The translations under genes and the position numbers were made by a program. Below, piece by piece: positions 36,101-49,490 of a stretch of DNA of 64,000 nucleotides. Position 1 is the first letter of the stretch. The number at the start of each line of letters is the position of its first letter. This DNA comes from Macropodus opercularis. Its lineage: Eukaryota > Chordata > Actinopteri > Anabantiformes > Osphronemidae. The notes beneath the pieces are model-generated. The model did no database searches, was not told the origin of the DNA, and saw only the letters and a program-made list of their open reading frames with translations. The DNA lies in contig CM061099.1 in assembly GCA_030770545.1 (NCBI GenBank), positions 14,577,001 through 14,641,000 of the forward strand. Direction: 5' to 3'.

Positions 36101-39100
36101 GCTGGAGTCAGTGTGATAAGTATCCCATTAAGTGCCCTATGGCTTCCACTTTTCTCTCTGAATCAGTGGCTTCTAAGTGGAGAAATTAATATTTAATGCC
36201 TCAGCTAGAGTGCTACAGACACTTCCAAGGTAATTGCATTAAACCTGCAGTGGGTTTGACGCTTTCCAACCAACATTTTGACTTGGCTTTACAGCAAGTG
36301 GCGTATTTGAAACTTGAACCGTATTTAAAGCCTATATTCCCATGGAGATGAGTTTTTGTTTCTGTGGAAACACACGACTGCACATGTGCAGCTACAGAGC
36401 GCACAGTTTATACATTCCTATGTTAACTATTTGTAAGATTTTCATCAGAACCACGTGAACTTTTCTAAATTTTCCACTAACAGCTTTACATTATAAATTT
36501 AATAATGGCAGTAATATCAAATACACTCATTAAATATGATTAACTATTAGTTTAGATGAAAAACAGACTGGACTGCAGTTGCAAGAGCCAGGAGGGGATT
36601 TACTTCAAATTCATTGTGCGTGTCTAATTCATTAGTATCTAGCGCTTTCATAATTTTTCATAATTAAATTTTGGATCAGAATTTTAACAACATGAAACCT
36701 TATTAATAAATTACCCCCACATGATTCAGATTAGTTTGAACCACGGTATCTGTGGTGTGAATAATAAATATATTAACTATGAGGTTATCTTTACATAGAC
36801 TGGCACAAAACAGAACATGATTGATTTATTTTATTCAAGCTGTGTTTTCTTCTCATCAGTTGCTCTGTTAAAACTGATGCACGCTTAAGATAAGCAGAGT
36901 CAAGCTCTTCCTTCTGAGCCCAGATCATATTAACAACATGGCAACACTTTAATCTCCCCTCTGCGTCTTTGCTGGTGACCTCATCATTCAGCGCCACACT
37001 GACGTCACCTCGCGTCTGTGCTCGGTATGTAACACGGAACTGACATCAGTCATCCGTGTTTCTGTAGCACCCCTGTTGTTGATAGAGCCATGAGCTACGC
37101 CTGTGCTAATCGGTTACCGCATGTGTGTCAGACGCGAGCCAACGCTATTGCAAAAGCGGACGGGGAGCGGTGGCTGTCAGCTCGTGTGCTTAGAACTTCT
37201 TTTCGCACCGATCTGCTGGTCTAAATCCAATTCATCAGGCCTTAATGCTCAGCACAAGTTGCCTCTCCAGGGTATTAACTCAAGGAGTGGACAGAATAAG
37301 CAGAGAGAGGCTTGTTTGCTCATTAACGTGAAAAGCAAGTTTGGGTATCTGTGATTTACAACAAGCCATGGGTTCATCTAGACTAACAATGAGTGTCAGT
37401 TGGCTTCTGAGGACCTTCCGCATTGTGGAGCACAGTCCATGCAATTCTCACGATGCTGCTTGTAATCAGAGCTTGAAAGAGCCGAACAAACGGCCGCGTC
37501 GCTGAATGTCACTGAGCACGTTTCCAGTGAACGTGCACCTGGAACGAAAATTACAGATGGCATGTTTCAATAGCAACGAGCTTCTATCACAGAGCGATGT
37601 TCAGTGACCGGTGGACTCGGCTGTGAGTGGTGTGGCAGACATCTGAGGGTTTATGTCCTTTCTCCCTGAATCCATTTGCTCCCTCAATTTCCCTGCATTT
37701 GAACATGATCACACAGCTCATAGGGCTCAACAGCAGCAGCACCAACAATTGCACTGGTGAAATTATTATTTACTCAGGGGCATGGACAGTTACTGGCACT
37801 CTGTTCAATCCCATTAGCTCTTTGATGGCGTTTGTGAATGGTGTGAGTGTATGTTTGCTGTACACGTGTGTGCACTCAAGAAATGAATTTAGGATCCTCC
37901 TGAAACGCTGCCGAGCTTTTAAGCAGAAGCTTTTTCTGCTAAATTTTCTTCTCCAACGCACCTTTAACTCCTTCGCCCCCGCGCTGTGTCTGTTTTGTTC
38001 CTCGCCTTGGTTTGTCCGCACTCTCGCCAGCTGTTAGATTACCACGCATCTGACTTCTGGTGCCACGCGTGATTACAGCGGGAGAGTTTGGGAAGAAGAG
38101 TAGCACGGGTGGCGGACCTTCCCCCCTCCCGTCTCCGTTTGTTTCCCTCGCTGTGTTTTTAACGGAGTGGGAGAGAATGAACCCATCTGCTCCAAAACGA
38201 CTCATCAGTCCTTTGCCAAGGTTGATCACCCCCCGCCCCCCCCAACAGCCAGGCAGCTCAGACAGTCCCACAGCTACCGCGGCTACAACATCACCTGTTG
38301 TAAACAGCTTGCAGCGACATCCAGCAACACAAAGGTTACAATAAACGTTAGGCTGATCTACTCTATACGTCCTTTACGGGTTATTCTCAACTTAACTATT
38401 AGGTTGTGACGATTAGTGGAATATTATTGACACTGATGGGGCTTTATACGTCTAGGGCTCCTCATCTAGTCTCTCCACTTTCGTGCACCGCTCTTCTGAC
38501 CTTACCCATGCTCCACTTGGCAGAATCACTTAGAGACTTCGCTCCATCCATCGGCACTCTCTCTCTCTCTCTCACACCCTTGCTTCCCGACACAACTTAG
38601 GGAATCGACTCTTCATTATTTTTTAATATCTCTCGTATCTCGGGACTCAGTGACTGAGGTGAAGAGTGTTTTAGCCTTATCAGTGTTTTCCCAGACTTTA
38701 CATTTCATTCTAAGTAAGATCGTCTTCCCAACTCGGCTCTGTTGAGACAGGTGCTCTCTCCTTCGCTCCGTCACCTTCCCCTCACCTGTTTCCCTTCACC
38801 TGTCGCTTTTCCCTGAAGTGTGGTTTAGTGTAAGAGGTGAGGGGGAGAGAAAACAGCGAGCGAGTGGTGCGAAAACAGGGGCAACTTTAACTTTGAGGTC
38901 AGCTGGTAACAGGACAGAGGATGGAGAGGAAAGGTCAGGGCTGAGCTGAGCCAGTGTTCTTCTGTTTACTCAGACATAAATCCTCACCAAATCACAACAT
39001 CAGCTTTATTAAATGCAGTGAATTTCTGTTTGTATTACCTACCTTGGAAAAAGACATGAGCTTTAGGACGCTAAGGTAAAGAAACACTGTAAGCGTGTGA

Positions 39101-40738
39101 TTTTACGTTCACACTCTGGTGCTAGAACACCTTCCACAGAGGTGCAAGGTTGTCATAGAGCATTAACTCCGCACCAGCAAGGCAAAGGCAAAGAAAACAA
39201 ACAACGCTCTGTTCTAAGTGGCGTTTTAAGGCACTGCAATGTGTTTGTGTGTCGACTTTTCCTTCATAAATTAGACTTTTAGGTTTTGGTGGTTTGACTT
39301 TGAGGTAAATATTGTCATTTCAGAGATCAGAGAGGCAAAAACATGTACAGTAGAGTCTATCAGAGGCTTTTTGTCTCTCAAGGGCTCTTAGCACCCGGGT
39401 GTGTGTGTTGGATCAAAAGCACTCATCAGATCAGAAGGATCGCAGCACATGCCTGAACTCCAGCGGCAAAGGTCGCGGCTCACTACATTATTCATCAGAA
39501 TCCCATGCTAAAGCCGAGCGGTGTTAAGAAAGAAAAGGAAAGGCGAGGAGAGAAAATAAAAAAAAAGACGGATTTGGAGATGCAGCCTCCTTTCTGTACC
39601 TGTCCTCCCACAGAGACACAACTGCCAACAGTCTGCCTTTGCTGTTCCAAAAGGCCCCAGCTCTCCTGTGGATGAGGAACAAAAGCAGGAGGCAGAATGA
39701 ATGAGGGCACGGCAGAAAAAAGAGAATAGGGAGAGCACTACCCTCTAGTGTGGCCTAGCCCACTACCTCAAAGACCCCCTCTATTGATTTAACCATCTCT
39801 CCTGCCCTCCCCTACTTCAGAAATAGAGGCCCAAAGCAGAAAGCTGCCCTTCATCTCCCCAGATATGACACATGCAGTGCCACCGTGATGCCTGCAGCTT
39901 CCACTAACGCTTTGCTCCAAGACCCTCAGCTGCTGGCGAAAATGAGAAGACATGTCATCAGCAGAGAGAATCTACCTTTGGCAGGTTCCCCTGAAATGCT
40001 GGAGCCCCCCCCCCTCCCCATTACCAGCAGCAACAGCAGCAGCTCTGCACCCGACAATCACTGTGTCATCTCACCCCTTTCAGTAAAATGCATAGCTGTT
40101 ATTCTGTGTAAAGGACAGAAAAAAGCTGAAAACACAAAGGTGGAGACGGGGTGAAAAAAAAAAAGCACATTCTCACTTTCCGTGTGAAGTCTAAATATGA
40201 CTGGGGCCCTTGTCGTACAATCTGTTCAGCTGTTGTATTCCCCTCAGAGCATATATGGTGTAGTTATTCTGGCGTATTTTATTTCATTTTTATATGTCGG
40301 GATGTGAGCTTTGTATCGGCCATAATTGAAGCGCTCGCTGAAAACAATGACCTGCATCATCCAGCCTCTCCAGGAAACCTGATGTCCTCACATCCCAGGG
40401 GGAATATTTGCGGAAAGGGACACAAGAGATGGGATCTATAACTAAACACATATCGCTTTCCATTTCCCAACTGCTGCCGCTGCCTCCGCTACCCCGTCAA
40501 CACACACACATCCCACACACACACGCGCGCCTCTCCAGAACAACGAGAGACTTCTGTGATCCCCCATTGTGCAAAAAAATAAAAAATAAAAGCTCACTCC
40601 CCCCTTCTCAATGTTTTTTTTAATAGCAGCATACAGTATCAGCAGAATTACTGAGGCTCGGCTTCGATGCTGCAGCAGCTAGAGTGTGTCAAGCCCAGAG
40701 GGGTTTATGGCTTTGATCTAACGCACAATACCACGTGC
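33173..40738 (+). other. tafa1: TAFA1 second intron, middle part; no gene seen
   Basis: No open frame here resembles a known protein. The stretch contains C and G runs, a short duplicated CGCCATCGAT motif at about 34079-34098, and CA-rich patches around 40500. I cannot assign function to any of it. Confidence 0.55.
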
Positions 40739-40838
40739 GGGTGTGTGTGTGTGTGCGTGTGTGTGTGTGTGTGTGTGCGCACACACTCGTGGGCAAATGA
40801 ACATGTGACTCAGCAGCATGCACATACAATACACCTCT

Positions 40839-40879
<41 letters not shown>
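40739..40879. repeat. Opposed (GT)n and (CA)n microsatellites forming a long inverted repeat
   Basis: A GT tract (40739-40778, with single GC interruptions) is followed by about 63 bp and then an uninterrupted CA tract (40842-40879). The tracts are complementary to each other, so either strand could fold into a stem of up to about 38 bp. Confidence 0.9.
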
Positions 40880-40881
<2 letters not shown>

Positions 40882-43800
40882 TACACATCCCCTTTGATAT
40901 AGTCCCAGGCTTTTAGACGGTGATTAGGAGAGGCGACCCAGCTAAGGTCTGGAGTGATAGGAGGAAGCAGGAGCCTGCTGCTCTTTAGTTAGAGGAAACC
41001 AATACTCTGTCTGTAGATAGAGGAGTAATTATGCTCAAGGGTTGAGGAGAGAGAGAGAGGAGTGAGCATTTTAGAGCAGAAGCCATGAGAGGAGGGTGAA
41101 GAAGACCGTGTTGGGGATTTGATTTCAAATTCCCCACTGCGTCACCCCCACAGACAGCAATTTGAATTCCTGCAAAAGGATGTCTAGCGTGTTTATGGCC
41201 TGTATATGTGCATGTGTTTAAGGTTGAGCATATGTATACACACGTACGTGTGGTGGTGGTGGGGGGGGGGTGGTTCTGCGTGAATCCATCCGGTCGAGGC
41301 TGCTGCGGTGAGTGCAAGCACACGTGTGAGTGTGTGCACACGCCTGTTTACTGAACCCACTCCTACACTTGTTGGTGGTCTGAGGGCTATGAAATATTAA
41401 TGTCCCCTCTCTCTTAATGATTCATAAATTGTATTCCAATACTCACCACTCTTCTTCTCCTCGCTACTTTCCACTGCCTATAATTGGACCGTTGGCTTGG
41501 TTAAAAAAAAGATAGAGAGAAGCGAAGGAGACAAGTGTGGACTGTGGGGGATGAAACTCAAGCTTTGCTTCCACCTCACACATTTCAGAAAGCCACATGC
41601 GAGTAGTGAGGGATCACAGTGTCAGTAAATAATATTCACAAACACTCCTAGGAGAGTTTTGAGCATTTTCACCAGGACTAATCATTCTGCAGACTGCCAG
41701 TGATGCCCAAATGAAGCAGCTACTAGGAAATGGCAAGAAGCTTTATTAGTATTACTGCTTTACCGTAATAATCCCCAGCTTTTCTCTATCTCACTCTCTC
41801 TCTCTGCTGACGTGAGGACTGGGCAAAGCGTCACTATAATGTGTGCTAATCTAAAAGAAGCAAATTCACCTTATGTTTGTTTTATTTATTTAATACTCAA
41901 ATCGATCGAAGCCGCGAAATCACCACCAGGGACTAAATGAAAAGAAAATAAGCTTCTCACTCTACAGCTTATTTATTTGCCACTTCTCTCAGTCCTCCAG
42001 CCTTCACCTTGCTTTCATTTTGATTCAGCAACACTTTTTAAGTTAATATTGCGACCGAAAGTAAACCTACAGTGAAAGGAGGCTGCTTGCCTTAGTTGCT
42101 GTGTCTCTCTTTGGAGTTCTGTTGCTTGTACACACACCTACTACACACAGAACAGGGGCTTAACTGGCTCATCTGCAGGACCAGCTGGGTGTCTGCTTCA
42201 GTAATAGGTGAAGTAATAAACCGTAAAGCTCTACTTATTTGCTTGTCTCGGTGCAACTCAGCGCTGATTGGCATTTACTGTGGTGGCACGTCTGCGCGCA
42301 GCGAGAGGAAAGCGTTTATGCTTTGGATGAGTTTTAACATAATCTCCCTCATTACTCACACGCACATGTAATGAGGGATAAGCTCACGGAGGCTGTTTGA
42401 AGCAGGTGGGTCTCCTCTCGCTCGTAGACGTAGGAGAGACGAGCAGACATCGACTCCACGTTTAGTAGACGCTCGCCGGCTAGTCTGCCTGTACAGCCGG
42501 AATCCCCTTGCATATCCCTCCCATGAATAGGGAATGCACTAGGTATTAGCGATCATCAATCATTTACGCCGTAGAATGCTGCTGGGTCTGATCCTGCATA
42601 TCTTTACTATCCCGACAAAAAACAGAGCAAGCCCACAATCGGCTGAACGATTTAACAAGAAGTACTGTACTTAATAAACCGGGGCTAAGTGACTCCTCAA
42701 TCAACCCCTCCCATCCCGCTGAATACAGCAAAGGTCACTTCCTTTGAGAATCTATTGAAGCAACCGGTCCAAGATATCTTCGCAAGTGACAGGAGCCTCT
42801 GCCTGAGTCCATGCCCAACCAGTGACTAATGAAATTGGATCCAGTGAATTATGGGCAGCAGCTAATACGGTCTGCCACCGCCGTTAGAGAAACAGACAGA
42901 GAGAAAGAGAGGCCGATCATTTCTTCCTTCCTGCTGCAGATGTTCACTCTGAAACATCAGGATGGGATGTGTGATGGGTGACGTAACACCGCGGTGGTGA
43001 TAGTTGCCGGGTTGGGAGGGAAGTATATTTCTCAAATTTACAAAAAAAATAATAATCTGGAAGGACATATTGACACGGTTCGGCATGTGGATGCAGCATC
43101 CACACAGCATAACGAGCTCATCATCGAGCTGTCGTCACACTACACACGCCAGCTAGACCAAGCGGCTTCCCACTTGTTCAGTGTTTTGATGATAATGTCA
43201 CCCACACACAAGCCAAGACAAGTCAACACGGCTGTCATGGAAGGAAAAAAAAAGAAAAAAGAAGCCGTTTCAGCAGTGATAACTATTGAGCGCGTAACAA
43301 TTACTCCCTCTGTGCGTTTAACACACAGCTGAAAAGGAAATTTAAGACAAGCTTCTTCTTCAGGACACGTACGGGGGTGGACACACCAAGCTTTCGCCTT
43401 CGTCCATATAATATCGTCTTTTTATTATCATTTATTATAATTATTTTTAATGAGACCAACAAGAGGATGTGTCACACTGACAAAATATAGTAGATACCTT
43501 GCAGCTGCGTTTTTATCACAGGCCTCCAGCCTGATGCAACGTGGTGACATTATATGATATGACCCTACGCAGGCTGTTCAGGAATACAGTAGCTTATAAA
43601 CAGTTTTATTTTTTTAGACAACTCACCTACTGTATCTTTTTCTCTATTTATTTTCTTTTTGCCGTACAAAGGAAGCGCGGCCACATCTGCTTTCTCGGGC
43701 GGACAGCGCACACAGCACAGAAGTCATTAGCAGCCCCCACATTTCCCTCCCAAAACGAGGCGCAGAATGCTCCGAGGCGAGCGACATTCTCTCTTTTTCT

Positions 43801-46120
43801 CAATCTAAGTGATGTATTCGAGCCAGCAGCGACCCCCCCCCCACACTTCATCTTACCACCCACTCCGGGGGGGAATGTTGTGATGTGTACTCGAGGCCCC
43901 CGGGCGCCGCCACATCTGGAGCCTGCCACTACTGCTATGTCCCAGCAAGCTCATGAGCTGCAGTGATGTCCACCACAGGCCACCCCCGTCACCACTGCCG
44001 TCTGGAGGAGTGGGAGCACACCTCTACCAGCTGATGTCCACGTATGCGCCTGCTCATTTTAACGAAGCTCATCCCACACAAGACAGTGTCAAGTTGCTGT
44101 AATGCGACTTGTCTTGCGTGTCTGCTCAGCCACCTCTGACACTGACTGAGCATTGTTTGTTCCCCCGCCTCAGGGCGTTCCAGCGCTGCGCAGGCTGCGA
44201 ACGCCGTTCCCTCCCCGTGTCAATATGTCATATTTCTAGAAGGCATCGCACACTGGCAAGTGTTAACTTTTGATTAGGTTGATGCAGAGGAGCGGAGTGG
44301 AGTGAAAACCTAATCGTGAGGGATGCTTCTGCGACGCAGCGCTGCGGAGGGAGACAGCCCTCCATCTCACTTATCTCCTGTTTGCTCAATTTCCTCTGTG
44401 TATGACAGTGCACCTGGGGTCTGGCTGCAGCCTCCCAGAGCTTCTCAGCGGCAACCCCCGCAAGATAATAGCCAATCCCGCTTCCCCCACTCTCACATCA
44501 GACAGGGCAAAAGACCTTGTGTTTTGTTTAAGATTTCCAATGAACAAACCCATGTCCCTGTGGTGGCAATCCATTACAAAGCCAGACAGACTTATATCAG
44601 GCCCTTTTTTTTTCAACTAATAGCTCCAGAAAAAGAAAAAAAGAAGAAAGCTCACAGATAGAGGTCGTGTAAAAGTAAAAGGAGCCATTTGTCTATTGAA
44701 TGATGATTATTCCATGAATGATAATCTAAAAAAAGTTCTGCTATGATTACCTTGCAGCCACTAATCCACAGTCACCTCGAATCAGAGCACTACTCATAGT
44801 ATGATTGGCCCTTAATGGGTGTGGATTGTGTAAGAGAAACAGGAGACGCGACAAACTGATAGCGCAGTGATAGCCAAGCGCCGTGCGTATGAAGTTGCAC
44901 GGCTGCGGCTAATGCTTTGATGTCCTCTACCATCATCCTCCCACTCGCCACCTTTTCCCCATTGTGTTTGTTGAAGGAGTCAGACGCAATTACCAGACAG
45001 CTCTTGCAGATGTGTCAATCACTCCCTCGTCTCCGAGACGCATAATTCCTCTTCCAGTTTAGACGTAATGTCTGTCATTATTAAAACACAACAGCTGCTT
45101 CTTTTTCTTTCTTTTTTTTTTTATGAAAGGCCCTCGCACTTCTCGAGCCACTCTAATGAATGCGGCTGCTGAAGACCTCTTCATTTGTTAAGGACGTTTA
45201 AAAATAGTCAGTAATTGGATATAGCGTATTTTGCATTTATATTCAGAATGATTGGCATTGACCCACGAATTCTGAATCACTTGTCTTTCTAGAGATTCAG
45301 CAAAATGTTCCATCACACTCGATATGTTCTTGCAACATTAGCCTGGATCCTGAAGCATCGGTGGATCTTAAATTCTCTTGCCCACTGTGCCTACTGGTCT
45401 TCCTGTGGGGCACCAGGGTGATTCTCTGAATAGCCAAGCTTGTGCGATACCAGAGTGTCTCAGCCTCGCTGCAGCGGAGATAGACAGACCGATATAGCAT
45501 GCGGCAACATCCCAAGGGTACGCTCTTTCTGGTCAAAGAGGAAAAGGACCGCAGGTGAATCGTTAGGAAACCCAAACCCTTAAAAACCCAAGCGCAAATC
45601 AATGCGCGGAGCTGCCTGCGAGGAGCAACGCAAACCAAACAGGCTTCGACTTCCCCCACTGCAGCAGCATTATCAACATATCATGTTGATGTGACAGGAT
45701 GGGCAGGGTGGCGGGGATACCATTTGGTCCCCGTCCATCACGGGCAAGACACGGGAGCTGCACATACATGAAAACAATATGCAACGATGCACAGTCGCCC
45801 ACTATACGATAAACAGCGGAGCCATCAGAGCTTTTAAGCTGCAGATTCATCCGATGTGAGCACCACAGGATAATCAGCAACACCTTGATACGCAGCTCCT
45901 CTTTCACTCTCACTGCGCTTCCACATTTTCTTCCCCTGGTCCTTAGTTGTCGACAATAAGCCTTACTCAAAAGGAATCCAATCGTAATATGTAGCATAAT
46001 AGTGAGGGCTTTTAATGTCTCCTGTTTCTGCCCTCTGAAATGCCAGATCATTGCTAACCTACTTAACCCACCACCACCGGAAAAGGTGAGAGATTCCAGC
46101 CAGACTTTAATCCCTCTAGT

Positions 46121-46138
46121 AAAAAAAAAAAAAAAAAA
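46121..46138. repeat. A18 homopolymer
   Basis: Uninterrupted run of 18 As. On the minus strand it encodes the phenylalanine run at the start of the 180-codon open frame. Confidence 0.95.
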
Positions 46139-49006
46139 CACACTCGTCAGGCTGTTTCTTTCATTTTCCCTCCCCTCAATAGGCCCTAACTAACGCTCTT
46201 AAATGATAGATTAAACAAGGAGACTCTACAGACTGAAGCCAGACAGACGATGAGGGACGCGGATGCAGGCAGTCTGCTGGATGTGAGCGTACATATTGAG
46301 ACAGTTGAACCTGTTTCTGCTGCTTCCTGGTCACGAAATGTTCACAAGCCAATGGTTGTATGTGACAGATCTGGAGTCGTTTTTTGACACGAGCAGAACA
46401 AATGAGTAAGCGAATGGATGTCTAATTCATGCAAATACGCCGTTAGCCCAGATGCTTCACTGCTTTTTAAAGCAAGCTTTTACTTTTAATATTTTTTCAT
46501 ACTGTATATGTGTAAAGTTCGACTTTATCCTGAGAGCTGTCTCTGGAGAGCTACTATTAAACAGCGTGTAAAAGGAGACATTACTGTAAGTCAGGCATAA
46601 CCAACCCGGGGATCATAAAGAAGCAGATGGTGCTGGGCCGCCTGTTTACACTCCAGGTCTTAGCTGCGGGAACATTAAACACGCCCACACTGTTCGACTC
46701 ACAATCACTCACATTTGCCTGACTCAGACAAGAGAATTGGACAATGTCAAGAGAAAGTCGAGGGTGCTTGTTAGCGTTAATGGAACGTGTGGCACCGCTG
46801 TAAAAAATACAGCAACACATCACGTAAGTTCGTGTTTTTTCTGCTCGGACTCATGTTGGAGACGCTGCTCTTATCCCTCGATGACACCCAGGAAGCGTTT
46901 TCGCGCTTAACCTCAGTGTGCGCATGCTGAGAGATTTGCTGGTTCATTTGCTTGCAAGTGGACATACAGAACAGGACTGCACTGTGTGAGGCAAGTTAAG
47001 TGTACGACACATATTCATATTCATATGCAGGGTTTGTTTTTTTTCGCATATTGATCCTTTATAATGGCAGCATTTTAAGCGCAGCGCTTCCCACTGAACC
47101 TTCCCACTGACCTCTGAACGCTTGCTCTGATTCATTCTGTGATCCTCAGTCTGTCTACGACTCCTAGATCATTTAAACCAGCCCGTCTCTTTTCCCTCAC
47201 AAGGGCTATTATCTATGAGATGGGCAAACAAATAATGACTCATCCGCATGTGATTTTATCCGATTATGCCGTCACTGCCGCTGCATTTGATCATGAAGCT
47301 CTTTGGTAGCATATGTCATGTGGACAAACTAGTCTAGAATGCATGTGATGTGACACCGTGTTACATACAATTAGAAATGACCCTTTATGTTTCATAAAGG
47401 TCTCACCAGACGATGCACATCTCTCCCAACGCCAGCCACTGTGCCTGAATGCCACAATTCATTAGTTAGTCTAGCAGTCACACTGACAGCCCACCCACTC
47501 AAAAACGCACAAATAACTCTGATTATCCAGAGAGGCTACTAAGATTTATTTATTTTTTTTATGTTATGCTCCTCATGGAAACAAAGAAGCTCTTGTGTAA
47601 TTTGATTGCCGGGATGAACTGAGCAGAACAAGACTGGATCTCAGTGTGAAAAATGGTGGAGGGAAAGGGAGAGGGGCAAGGACAGAGAGAGAGGGCGTGC
47701 GGAGACAAGAGCTCGCAATCTAAGTCTCCAAACAACTGATTGTGATATTGATCAGATGTTTCCTCAACTGTGTACAGTAAGATAAAAGTCAGTACTGGCT
47801 AAAGGTTTAAGCGATAAATCAGCCTGTTTGCGTGACCTGCTTCTGATGTTCCCCGTGTTTGACTTCCACACTATACATTATCTTCCTCTGTGAGACAAGA
47901 TATAACAGCGTGTCACATTTTATACTTCATAAAAAGCAAGGTGTCTTTGGCTGAGCTCGCGGAGTCACGGGCTCAGCGAAGACAAATATTTTGGCAAACA
48001 GAGTTGTTCTTAATCCCTATTATGGTTTTTTTAAAAGGACGTCTGTGACTCAGAGGGCAGACTGCAGCTTTAGTGGTAGTGAAAAAAAATAAAATCAGTC
48101 AGACAGCCAGGCCTTGGATGTGTAATTAGGCAGCTACCTGGCAAAATTCTCTCTGATGCCAAAGTTTTCAAAGCTCACTTCGCATCAAAGCAAAGGACGC
48201 CTGAAGAAAGAAACAATTAATTCAATATTTATTCTTCACTTACACCAGGATAAACAAATTCTTTTTTTAGGCTCCTAATGCAACCTCTAGCTAGGATCCT
48301 CAGAGAACAAACAATGCATCCAGTCTCCCCGAAATATTAAAAACATGGATCACAAAGCAACAACACCGACTGCTGCTTGAGATTATGACTTATACGACAG
48401 GATGGAGACTCCTGGCGGCGGAGTAGCAAATGGGACGTATGGCTGCTGCTTGGTGGAGACGTGGTGAGTGACAAGGCAGGACAATGTCTAATGGGAACTA
48501 ACTGGCTGTGTCTGTCACACGTCTGGTAACCAGCAGCCTTGTTTAGCAGCAGTCAGTGATAGGTGTACAGTAATTCTGTAAGGAAGACATTTTCATTTCA
48601 GTGTGACGTGCGTTGGGGTAATAAATTAATACAAACCTATTTGGGCGAAGATGTTACAGCAGCTAAACTTCTCGCCATTTAAATAATGAGGGAATTTAAT
48701 GCGATTATTGATGTCAACGTGATAAATGTGTTTTTATATTCGTGGTTCCACTTGGTACTCTACCTTGAATGCCGCCGATGGTCGAAATGAATATGACACA
48801 ACAGAAACACATAGAGAGCAACGCAGAAACTCGTGTTCAGCGGTGAAGTAAACTTCGCCTCGTGACTTAGCAATGAAGCGAAGTCAGAGGGAGACTTTTT
48901 AACTCGATCAGCCCTCCCTCAGCACAGACGGCGCAGGCTGTTTGAACACTGGAATCAATTAAGTCATGAGCAACAAGCAGCGAGTCAGTGTGTGAGAGAT
49001 TAAGAT

Positions 49007-49033
49007 CACACACGCGCACACACACACACACAC
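49007..49033. repeat. (CA)n microsatellite with CG interruption
   Basis: Short CACACACGCG start followed by a CA run. Confidence 0.9.
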
Positions 49034-49400
49034 GTGCTCTTAGCTCGTGCTCAGACGTTGCCGATCACTTCACATCCAGTCAAAATGAGGCTGCGCACGA
49101 GAGCCGCGCGTACTGTATGACTGTTGCGTGTCTGTGGGGAACTCCTTTCATTTCACACTATAATTTAATGATTCAGCGCACACTGAAGTAGCACGAGGGC
49201 TACAGAGAGTCAACATGCCTTCACAAATGTGTGTTCTGAAGCCAGCAGGATTTGACGTGATTGCTATCAGCTCTCACTGTACAGGAGCCGCAGCGGCACA
49301 CGGTGAAGGGGAAATTGCTCCGTGTAGATGCTTCACAGATGATAGATTAAGTATTCAGCATCGGGGAGAGTGCTGTTATTGTAAATAATGACCCTATCAA

Positions 49401-49414
49401 CCCCCCCCCCCCCC
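49401..49414. repeat. C14 homopolymer
   Basis: Uninterrupted run of 14 Cs, 35 bp before the perfect hairpin. Confidence 0.95.
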
Positions 49415-49449
49415 TTCGCATTATGTATAAAACCGGTTCCTCAAACATT

Positions 49450-49490
49450 ACAGCACGACGGATGTTGTTATTCAACATCCGTCGTGCTGT
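49450..49490. repeat. Perfect 18-bp inverted repeat (hairpin) with 5-nt loop
   Basis: The left arm ACAGCACGACGGATGTTG (49450-49467) and the right arm 49473-49490 are perfect reverse complements around the loop TTATT. An outer AAACCG/CGGCTT pairing with one mismatch is possible but needs a lopsided internal loop. It lies inside the TAFA1 intron. Confidence 0.92.

Larger units (their letters stand above)
40880..49449 (+). other. tafa1: TAFA1 second intron, further part; no gene seen
   Basis: The notable items are a 180-codon open frame on the minus strand (45599-46141), a poly-A run at 46121 and a CA repeat at 49007. The minus-strand frame has no recognisable domain and its N-terminus is encoded by the poly-A tract, so it is not annotated as a gene. 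Confidence 0.5.

Noticed and set aside
43541..43966. 141-codon plus-strand ORF
   Set aside because: No domain or compositional sign of coding. It crosses C and G runs, and opposite-strand frames are equally open.
46588..46640. Possible hAT transposon terminus (ATAACCAACCCGGGGATCAT)
   Set aside because: It is only loosely like Charlie-type ends, and no partner inverted repeat was found.
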